Source of the DNA: Streptomyces sp. cf386
Lineage (GTDB): Bacteria > Actinomycetota > Actinomycetes > Streptomycetales > Streptomycetaceae
Direction: 5' to 3'
Length of the DNA stretch: 64,000 bases
Assembly (NCBI RefSeq): GCF_900103585.1
Contig: NZ_FNHV01000003.1
Location: 186,001-250,000 of the forward strand
The position numbers and the translations under genes were made by a program. The notes beneath the pieces were generated by a model. The model was given only the letters and a program-made list of their open reading frames with translations, had not been told where the DNA came from and searched no databases. This document shows, one piece after another, positions 25,613 to 32,054 of this stretch (within the stretch, counting starts at the first letter, position 1; every line of letters starts with the position of its first letter).

Positions 25613-28070
25613 TCTTCAGGTCGTCGGCCAGCATCATCGCCTTGCTGAGGATCACCGCCAGCATCCGGTCGCCCTCGTACGGCAGGTAACCCGTCTGCGG
25701 GGCCGCGGGGTTGGACTTGGGGACGATGCACAGGTACTGGTCGTTCGGGGTCATGAGGATGTTGCCCGAGCCGAGGTGGATCTTGTACGTGTGGCGTGTG
25801 CCCTTCACATGCAGGAAGCGGCCCTCGATCGTGCATCGGTCGGCGATCGCCAGCCTCGGTATCAGGCGTTCGAGGAGGGCCCGGCGGGTCTCCGCGCTCG
25901 CGCCGAGCTCACCGAAGCCGTACGACGTCCAGTACTCCCGGAAGCGGCCACCGGGGCCGCCGTCCTGCCAGGTCGGGTCGTTGCCGACGCTCGCCACTCC
26001 GACGAACAGGTCGACGTCGCGCAGGACTTCGGACAGGACCAGGGGCGGGACGTCCGTCAGGGGCAGCGGGTCGACCGGGTCGACTCCGCCGCGCAGCCAC
26101 ATGCGGTACTCACCGCCGCAGCAGTGCGCCGAGTTCTGCGGGGCGTCGATCGGGTAGAAGCGGACCTGGTCGGTACGCAGCCGCAGGAAGCTGCCGGATT
26201 CGGTGATGTCCTCGTAGTTCTCGCCGCTGTCGCCCGCGATCCAGTACTCGGCGCGCAGGCCCCATTGAGGCAACTCCCGGACGGCGGGCGGCGCCTCGTC
26301 GTCGACGGCCAGGCGCAGCTTGTTGTGCCAGCCCCGGATCGCGGCCAGGGAGTGGAACTGGTGCTGGCGCAGGACGTGCGCCGCGAAGCGGTTGGAGTAC
26401 GTCCCCGTCGTGCGCTCGGCGTCCGTCAGCAGGTACACCTCGCGGTGGGCCTGCTTGAAGGGCTGGGTGATGCCGTGCCGCTCCAGCCAGTCGCGCCACG
26501 CGACGATCTGGGCGGGTTCGTGGCCGACCGGGTGCCACAGCTCGACGTGCGTGCCCTCCGTCACCGGTGCGTCGGCCAGGGTGCGCAGCTCGCCGTCCGC
26601 GTACCCCACCGTCGTACCGTCGACCGTCCACAGGAGCCGGCGGGCGAGCGTGCCGACCAGCGGGTGGTCGAGGTAGCGCTCGCGCCAGGCGGGGTACGGC
26701 CAGGTGCGGCGGGCCAGGAACTGGCGGTCCAGGCGCTCGCTCTGCGCCGAGAGCATCTTGTCGATGTCCTTGACCGCACCCTTGAGTTCCTTGAGCTCGT
26801 CGGCGTGATCGCGTCGTACGGCGGCGGGCACGCTCTTCACCGCCTTGCCGTTCGCGTTGCACCAGCTCAACACGGCCTTGGGGCCGCGGACTTCGAGCAA
26901 CGCCGTGACCTCGCCGAGCCGGTGCTCGGCGCGGCCGACCTCCGTCAGGCCGTACGCCGGTACGGCGAGTTCCTCGATCTCCTCGCGGCTCAGGCCCATC
27001 GCCTCCGCCCTGGCGTCCAGGCCGCTGTTCAGCAGCTTGAGCGTGCCCTTGAAGGTGACGCGGGTGGCGAGGCGGGCCAGTTCGGCGAGGGCGGCCTCAC
27101 CGTCGATACGGGCCAGGGCGTTGACGGCGGCGTTGGCGACCTTGGGGTTCACCGGGCCGAGGCCCGCGACCTTGCGCAGGGCGGTCTCGACGAGGGCGCC
27201 CAGGGTGCGGGCGGTATCGGGGTGCGGGGGAAGGAGGGAGAGCAGCCAGGCGAGGCCGCGCAGGGCGTCGGCGTTGTACGGGTCGAAGACGGCGTTGACG
27301 TCCGGGCCGTAGCGCTGCTCCAGCAGCGGGCGGGTGCGCGGCCTGCCCACCAGCCGCAGCCAGGACAGCAGCCGCTCCCGCACCTCGTCGGCGCCGAGTG
27401 GCTCGATCAGCGCGCGGCCGGTCTTGTCCCACTTCGCGGAAGGTCGGGCGGCGGTCGCGGTGGCCGCGTGGGCGAGCAGTCGACGCCAGTCGTCGCCGAG
27501 CTCGTCCGCCTCGGCGAGGGCCCGGTCTGCCCATGCCTCGCCGGGGTTCACGACGGGGTCGTGCAGCCGTGCGACCAGCGCTCCCAGCTGTTTCCCGCCG
27601 TTCCACAGCACCAGGGACGAGCGGCGGACCACGGCGACGAACTCGCCGGGCAGTTCCCGCCCGTCGGCGTGCTCCAGTTCGGCGAGCCTGATGAGCTGAT
27701 GGGTGTTGTAGTGCACGTCCTGCTCCGCGGCCAGGCGGATCAGCGCGGCCCGGGTGTCTGGCCGCTGCGTCTCGGCGGTCGGCTGCGTCCTCCCGATGTT
27801 GGCGAGCAGAACCACGATGCTGCGGCGCGCGGGCGCGCCTGGCTCCACCTCGTGGTAGCGGGTGGTCAGCCGGTGCACGAGCTCCGACTGGAACCGGTCG
27901 TCCGCGGCCACGGCCGCGTCGAGGACTTTGCGGCCCTCCCTGCCCCAGTGGTCGTAGACCATCTCGGCGAGCGCGAGCAGTTCGGGGACGAGGCCGTCGG
28001 CTTCCTCGGCGGCGATCAGGTCGAGGGCGGCGCGGACCCGGCGGGCGTGCTCGGGGGTCGACTCGGCCAT
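25581..28070 (-). CDS. DUF4132 family protein (MolR/YehI-like)
   Basis: 829 residues, soluble. An Ala/Leu helical N-terminal half (HEAT-like) precedes the DUF4132 core around LPAAVRRDHADELKELKGAVKDIDKMLSAQSERLDR to ATGTYSNRFAAHVLRQHQF. In the core, HGITQPFKQAHREVYLLTDAE is the typical block. The C-terminus RTDQVRFYPIDAPQ...SVGNDPTWQDGG and RFLHVKGTRHTYKIHLGSGNILM is the second conserved domain. E. coli members were linked to molybdate regulation by name only; the function is unknown. Its ATG overlaps the stop of the 130-residue gene upstream (TGATG), so the two are translationally coupled. Confidence 0.8.
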   Translation of the reverse strand: MAESTPEHARRVRAALDLIAAEEADGLVPELLALAEMVYDHWGREGRKVLDAAVAADDRFQSELVHRLTTRYHEVEPGAPARRSIVVLLANIGRTQPTAETQRPDTRAALIRLAAEQDVHYNTHQLIRLAELEHADGRELPGEFVAVVRRSSLVLWNGGKQLGALVARLHDPVVNPGEAWADRALAEADELGDDWRRLLAHAATATAARPSAKWDKTGRALIEPLGADEVRERLLSWLRLVGRPRTRPLLEQRYGPDVNAVFDPYNADALRGLAWLLSLLPPHPDTARTLGALVETALRKVAGLGPVNPKVANAAVNALARIDGEAALAELARLATRVTFKGTLKLLNSGLDARAEAMGLSREEIEELAVPAYGLTEVGRAEHRLGEVTALLEVRGPKAVLSWCNANGKAVKSVPAAVRRDHADELKELKGAVKDIDKMLSAQSERLDRQFLARRTWPYPAWRERYLDHPLVGTLARRLLWTVDGTTVGYADGELRTLADAPVTEGTHVELWHPVGHEPAQIVAWRDWLERHGITQPFKQAHREVYLLTDAERTTGTYSNRFAAHVLRQHQFHSLAAIRGWHNKLRLAVDDEAPPAVRELPQWGLRAEYWIAGDSGENYEDITESGSFLRLRTDQVRFYPIDAPQNSAHCCGGEYRMWLRGGVDPVDPLPLTDVPPLVLSEVLRDVDLFVGVASVGNDPTWQDGGPGGRFREYWTSYGFGELGASAETRRALLERLIPRLAIADRCTIEGRFLHVKGTRHTYKIHLGSGNILMTPNDQYLCIVPKSNPAAPQTGYLPYEGDRMLAVILSKAMMLADDLKITDPTILSQL

Positions 28071-28462
28071 CAGCCACCCACCAGGGCCACGAGCTTGAGA
28101 AACGTGATCTCGGTACCGAGCGCGAGGTCGATCTCCTCGTCGAGGTCGGTGACCTGACGGTCCCCCACGAGCACGAGGAAGCCGTTGCCGCCGAAGGCCT
28201 TCAACGCCAGCTCGGTCTGCGTCTCGGGGTCTATCCGGCGGGCCGTGCGCATCGCGTACCCGTTGAGCACGCGCTCGGCGTCCTGCGGCTGCACGAGGCC
28301 CTGGAAGACCTCCGGCGTGCGCGCGTTGTACTCGGCGACCTCCTGGAAGACCCGGCGCCGGATCAACTCACGCACGGTGAGCCGCTCCTCGGCGATCTCC
28401 AGCCCCCAGCCGTCGCTGCGGCTCCCGCTTGTCGTCTCGTCGACGAACTTCACGAATCCCAT
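28070..28462 (-). CDS. Conserved hypothetical protein coupled to the DUF4132 gene
   Basis: 130 residues from ATG 28462. The start is MGFVKFVDETTSGSRSDGWGLEIAEERLTVRELI, then RRVFQEVAEYNA. The ERLTVRELIRRRVFQEV motif looks like the ubiquitin-like/DUF region often seen with DUF4132 partners. The end is acidic and hydrophobic (DLDEEIDLALGTEITFLKLVALVGG). The overlap with the DUF4132 start suggests that the products act together. Function unknown. Confidence 0.65.
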   Translation of the reverse strand: MGFVKFVDETTSGSRSDGWGLEIAEERLTVRELIRRRVFQEVAEYNARTPEVFQGLVQPQDAERVLNGYAMRTARRIDPETQTELALKAFGGNGFLVLVGDRQVTDLDEEIDLALGTEITFLKLVALVGG

Positions 28463-28530
28463 GCCGACGACAGTACGAGCCACCACTGACAATCACCGGA
28501 TCCGGTCGATCATCCCCTTACCCTGACGGT

Positions 28531-28941
28531 ATGTCAGATGATGAGTCGTACGAGCTGCTCGGGTTCGACAATCTGCTGCTGCCGGTCGGCGACCTCGGCG
28601 AGGCCGTCCGGTTCTACGAGCTCGCCGGGTTCGTGGTCGGGTTCCGGCTCGACGAGGCCGGGATCGCGCTGCTGAAGGTCGGGGGCGAGACGCCCGGGAT
28701 TCTGCTGCGGCACGAGGAGACGCTGGGCCACCGGTCGCCTCCCTGGCTCTGCCCGCGGGTCTGGCTGGAGGTGCCGGACGCGCGGGCGGCGGCGCGGGCG
28801 TTGGCCGGGGTGGGCATCATGCCGCTCGACGAGCCCTTCTCCGGGGCCACCGGATGGACCGTCGAGATCGCCGATCCCTGGGGGAACGTCATCGGGCTCA
28901 CGGACTACTCCAAGCGGCCGGCGCTCGGGCGCAGGCCCTGA
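28531..28941 (+). CDS. VOC-superfamily (glyoxalase/dioxygenase fold) protein
   Basis: 136 residues. The paired beta-alpha-beta-beta-beta pattern is visible: NLLLPVGDLGEAVRFYEL, then ILLRHEE, RVWLEVPDARAAARAL, and DPWGNVIGLTDYS at the end. The DPWGN motif ends the second VOC half. Metal-site residues are not fully conserved, so the activity cannot be named. ATG 28531 has no ribosome site and may be a leaderless start. Divergent from the DUF4132 pair. Confidence 0.77.
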   Translation: MSDDESYELLGFDNLLLPVGDLGEAVRFYELAGFVVGFRLDEAGIALLKVGGETPGILLRHEETLGHRSPPWLCPRVWLEVPDARAAARALAGVGIMPLDEPFSGATGWTVEIADPWGNVIGLTDYSKRPALGRRP

Positions 28942-29021
28942 CCGGGGCCGGGGCGGGGACTGCGCCGGAGGTCGGGACGGAGGCCGCGGCGGAGGCGTGA
29001 CGGAGGCCTCACGCAATTGAG

Positions 29022-29035
29022 TTGAACACGTTCAA
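29022..29035. promoter_or_regulatory. Operator TTGAACACGTTCAA, copy 1
   Basis: 6+2+6 palindrome upstream of the membrane-protein/DCC pair. The second copy at 29068-29081 is its exact reverse complement. A likely -10 (TACAGT, 29046-29051) lies between the two. Confidence 0.7.
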
Positions 29036-29067
29036 AGTCAGGGTCTACAGTCATCCCTGTCAGCATT

Positions 29068-29081
29068 TTGAACGTGTTCAA
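29068..29081. promoter_or_regulatory. Operator TTGAACGTGTTCAA, copy 2
   Basis: Second copy, 46 bases from the first centre to centre, ending a few bases before the GGGGGAGG ribosome site of the gene at 29095. Low-GC sequence in a GC-rich genome and placement on both sides of the -10 argue for a repressor site, probably of TetR type. Confidence 0.7.
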
Positions 29082-29094
29082 GAAGGGGGAGGCC

Positions 29095-29502
29095 ATGGAC
29101 CGCACGGTCATCGCCTACGTCATCTACCTGGTCGTCAGCATCGCCCTCACCGTCTGGGTGGCCCGCACACTCAGCCGCAACGGACGGATCTTCCTCGCCG
29201 ACGTGCTGCGCGGGAACGAGAAGCTCGCCGACGCCGTGAACCACCTTCTGGTGGTCGGCTTCTACCTCGTCAACCTCGGCTTCGTCTCGCTGTACCTGAG
29301 CGACGACGACACCGTCCTCGACACCCGCGGGGTCTTCGAGGCCCTGTCGACCAAGCTCGGCGTGGTGCTGCTGGTGCTCGGCGTGATGCACCTGGGCAAC
29401 GTCTACGTGCTCAACAAGATCCGTCGGCGCGGCGTGATGGAGCGGGAGCAGGTGCCTCCGGTCGCTCCGCAGGACTGGGTCGCTCCGTCGGCCGGGGCGT
29501 GA
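29095..29502 (+). CDS. Small integral membrane protein
   Basis: 135 residues from ATG 29095 with GGGGGAGG three bases upstream. It has three predicted transmembrane helices (about 5-22, 43-63, 82-102) and a polar tail ending in PQDWVAPSAGA. The sequence MDRTVIAYVIYLVVSIALTVWVARTLSRNGR suggests a small conserved actinobacterial membrane family that I cannot name. It is in an operon with the DCC-family gene (4 bases between) under twin palindromes. Confidence 0.7.
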   Translation: MDRTVIAYVIYLVVSIALTVWVARTLSRNGRIFLADVLRGNEKLADAVNHLLVVGFYLVNLGFVSLYLSDDDTVLDTRGVFEALSTKLGVVLLVLGVMHLGNVYVLNKIRRRGVMEREQVPPVAPQDWVAPSAGA

Positions 29503-29506
29503 CCCG

Positions 29507-30064
29507 ATGGCCGGCAAGACGGACGCCGTCGCGGCCGACAGGATCCACGCCCCGAGCACCCCGGTCCGCCGGCTGACCGTCCTCTACGACACCCGGTGCT
29601 CCCTGTGCACCTTCGTGCGCGACTGGCTGGCCAGGCAGCCCCAGTTGGTGCCGCTGGAGCTGGTGCCGGCCGGGTCCGAGGAGGCCCGGCGGCGCCACCC
29701 CGACCTCGACCACGGCGCCACGCTCGACGACATCACCGTCGTCGGCGACGCCGGGCAGGTCTACCGGGGCTCCACCGCCTGGATCGTCACCCTGTGGGCC
29801 CTGCGCGAACACCGGCCGCTCGCCCATCGCCTCAGCACTCCCTCGGGGGCGCGGCTCGCCAAGGGGGCCGCGCTCGCCGCCGCCAAGTGGCGTGGGGCAC
29901 CGTGGCCACAGGGGGCACAGGGGGCACAGGGGGCACAGGGTGGCGGGTCGCAGTGGGGCGGGCGGGTCTATCACAGCGCGGAGGGGTGGTCGTACGACCC
30001 GAGTCAGGGCTGGACGTACACCCCGCCCGGTTGCGACGGCAGCACCTGTGCCAACCCGTCCTGA
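29507..30064 (+). CDS. DCC-family (DUF393) thiol-disulfide oxidoreductase-like protein
   Basis: 185 residues. The N-terminal core LTVLYDTRCSLCTFVRDWLARQ gives the CxxC at Cys31 and Cys34 in a DUF393-type thioredoxin-like fold. DUF393 proteins usually begin YDG.C.LC, and here the motif is YDTRCSLC. The C-terminal 50 residues are low in complexity, including three GAQ repeats from a nine-base tandem repeat at 29911-29937, and end in aromatic/Gly sequence (GWSYDPSQGWTYTPPGC). Redox partner unknown; the membrane protein upstream is the best candidate. Confidence 0.78.
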   Translation: MAGKTDAVAADRIHAPSTPVRRLTVLYDTRCSLCTFVRDWLARQPQLVPLELVPAGSEEARRRHPDLDHGATLDDITVVGDAGQVYRGSTAWIVTLWALREHRPLAHRLSTPSGARLAKGAALAAAKWRGAPWPQGAQGAQGAQGGGSQWGGRVYHSAEGWSYDPSQGWTYTPPGCDGSTCANPS

Positions 30065-30082
30065 ACGGCCCGCTTTCGGACT

Positions 30083-30111
30083 CCGTTTTGGCATGCGCCC
30101 TTCCAAAACGG
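30083..30111. repeat. CCGTTTTGG ... CCAAAACGG inverted repeat
   Basis: A perfect 9-base inverted repeat with an 11-base spacer, 18 bases after the DCC stop and 115 bases before the protease start. The arms are rich in T/A, unlike the surroundings. It could be a terminator of the DCC unit or an operator for the protease gene. Confidence 0.5.
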
Positions 30112-30226
30112 TGCCGGGGTTGGCACGCTGCCTCCCGGTTCTCCACTTCTCCGCACTCGCACCGACTGTCTGTCAGCCGGGCGGCCCACCCGGTCGCCCG
30201 GTCCCCCCATCGCAGAAGGAGTACGC

Positions 30227-31243
30227 GTGAGAGGCACAGTCCGCATACCCCGCCCCGTCCTCGGCGCCCTGGTCGGCGTCACCGCGCTGCTCACGGCCGG
30301 CGCCCTGGTCACTCCCGCGAGCGCCGCGCCCAGGTCCGACAGTTCGACCGCCGTCAGCTCCGTCTCGGCCGGCGCGCAGCAGCAGGCCCGTGACTTCTGG
30401 ACAGCCGAGCGCATGCGTGCGGCGACCCCGCTCGACCTGGTAGGCGTCAACGGCCACTTCGACGGCGGCTCGGCGCCCCTCAAGGGCACGGCGACCACCG
30501 TCGCGCCCACCTCCCCGGCCGCGAAGGTCGGCAAGGCCGTCGCAGATGTCGGCGTGCTGGCCTTCCCGAACAGCGGCGGTCAGTGGACCGGCGGCGGCTC
30601 GGTCGTGTCCACGGCGGGCCGGGTGTTCTTCAGCTACCAGGGACGTACGGCGTCCTGTTCCGGCAACGCCGTCACCAGCGCCAACAAGAGCACCGTCATC
30701 ACGGCGGGCCACTGCGTGAAGCTGGAGGGCGCCTGGCACACCAACTGGGTCTTCGTGCCCGGCTACCACGACGGGCAGGCCCCGTACGGCCGGTGGACCG
30801 CGTCGAAGACGCTCTCCACACCGCAGTGGACGGCGAGCGAGGACATCAACTACGACGTCGGCGCCGCCGTCGTCGCCCCGCTGGACGGCAAGCTGCTGAC
30901 GGACGTCGTCGGCGGGCAGGGGCTGGCCTTCAACACCGGCTACAACCTGCGCATGTACGCGTTCGGCTTCCCGGCCGCCGCCCCGTACGACGGCGAGAAG
31001 TTCATCTACTGCAGCGGCACCACCAACCGCGACTTCCTGCTGTCCAACGATCACGGCATGAACTGCAACATGACCGGCGGCTCCAGCGGCGGCCCCTGGT
31101 TCACCCAGTTCAACGAGTCCACGGGGACCGGCCTGCTGTCCTCGGTGAACAGCTTCAAGTACAACTTCCTGCCGAACCGGATGTACGGCCCGTACTTCGG
31201 TGCCGACGCCCAGAACCTGTACCAGACGGCACAGGCCTCCTGA
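30227..31243 (+). CDS. Secreted trypsin-like serine protease
   Basis: 338 residues from GTG 30227 (AGAAGGAG upstream). A Sec signal peptide has a likely cleavage after PASA (residue 33). A propeptide-like region runs to about 105. The chymotrypsin-fold domain has His162 in VITAGHC, Asp210 in NYDVGAA and Ser287 in GGSSGGPW, so the triad is complete. Cys144/Cys163 and a later pair could form disulfides. Family S1, glutamyl-endopeptidase/V8-like subset. It is released to the medium or wall. Confidence 0.85.
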   Translation: MRGTVRIPRPVLGALVGVTALLTAGALVTPASAAPRSDSSTAVSSVSAGAQQQARDFWTAERMRAATPLDLVGVNGHFDGGSAPLKGTATTVAPTSPAAKVGKAVADVGVLAFPNSGGQWTGGGSVVSTAGRVFFSYQGRTASCSGNAVTSANKSTVITAGHCVKLEGAWHTNWVFVPGYHDGQAPYGRWTASKTLSTPQWTASEDINYDVGAAVVAPLDGKLLTDVVGGQGLAFNTGYNLRMYAFGFPAAAPYDGEKFIYCSGTTNRDFLLSNDHGMNCNMTGGSSGGPWFTQFNESTGTGLLSSVNSFKYNFLPNRMYGPYFGADAQNLYQTAQAS

Positions 31244-31266
31244 CGATCGGCGCAAACGCCACTCGT

Positions 31267-31272
31267 TAGGCT
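31267..31272 (+). promoter_or_regulatory. Putative -10 (TAGGCT) for a leaderless TetR transcript
   Basis: TAGGCT ends eight bases before the GTG at 31281. That start has no ribosome site, so transcription probably begins at or next to the start codon. The -35 is not clear. Confidence 0.45.
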
Positions 31273-31280
31273 CTGTTTCC

Positions 31281-32036
31281 GTGTCCTCGAAGAACGACAG
31301 CCCTGAACAGGGCGATACGCCCACCAAGTCCGAGCAGACCCGTGCGCTGATCCTGGAGACCGCCATGAGGCTGTTCCAGGAGCGGGGCTACGACAAGACG
31401 ACGATGCGGGCGATCGCCCAGGAGGCCGGGGTCTCCGTCGGCAACGCGTACTACTACTTCGCGGGCAAGGAACACCTGATCCAGGGCTTCTACGACCGGA
31501 TCGCCGCCGAGCACAGGGCGGCGATCCGGGACGTCCTGGCCCGGGAGACCGAGCTGGAGGCGCGGCTCGCGGGCGTACTGAAGGTGTGGCTGGACATCGC
31601 CACGCCCTATCACGAGTTCGCGGTGCAGTTCTTCAAGAACGCCGCCGATCCCGACAGCCCGCTCAGCCCCTTCTCCGCCGAGTCGGAGCACGCGCGCGTG
31701 GAGGCCATCGACATCCATCGGGAGGTGCTGGCGGGCGCGACGAAGACCAAGGTGCCCGAGGAGCTCCGGGACGTCCTGCCCGAGCTGATGTGGCTCTCCC
31801 AGATGGGGCTCGTCCTGTACTGGGTCTTCGACCGCACCGAGGGGCGCGAGCGCAGCTACCGGCTCGCCGAGCGGGGCGCCCGGCTGACCGCGCGGGGCGT
31901 CTCGCTGGCGCGGTTCCGGGTGCTGCGGCCGCTGGTGCGCGAGGTGCACGACCTGTTCACGGACTTCCTGCCAGGGATGACGAACGCCATTCCGGATCCG
32001 GCGAAGGGGCGCACGCCGAAGGACGAGCGCCCCTGA
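31281..32036 (+). CDS. TetR-family transcriptional regulator
   Basis: 251 residues from GTG 31281. The HTH (SEQTRALILETAMRLFQERGYDKTTMRAIAQEAGVSVGNAYYYFAGKEHLI, residues about 17-66) is textbook TetR. The C-terminal part is long and includes YHEFAVQFFKNAADPDSPLSPFSAES, typical of the TetR_C family seen with transporters. It converges with the MMPL transporter (18 bases between stops). It could act at the twin TTGAACNNGTTCAA sites at 29 kb, but its own upstream region lacks the motif. Confidence 0.87.
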   Translation: MSSKNDSPEQGDTPTKSEQTRALILETAMRLFQERGYDKTTMRAIAQEAGVSVGNAYYYFAGKEHLIQGFYDRIAAEHRAAIRDVLARETELEARLAGVLKVWLDIATPYHEFAVQFFKNAADPDSPLSPFSAESEHARVEAIDIHREVLAGATKTKVPEELRDVLPELMWLSQMGLVLYWVFDRTEGRERSYRLAERGARLTARGVSLARFRVLRPLVREVHDLFTDFLPGMTNAIPDPAKGRTPKDERP

Positions 32037-32054
32037 AACCGCCTTCCGCGGGCG

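Noticed and set aside
25776..28157. 793-residue plus-strand frame opposite the DUF4132 gene
   Set aside because: Composition is typical of an antisense shadow; the minus-strand frame has the DUF4132 motifs.
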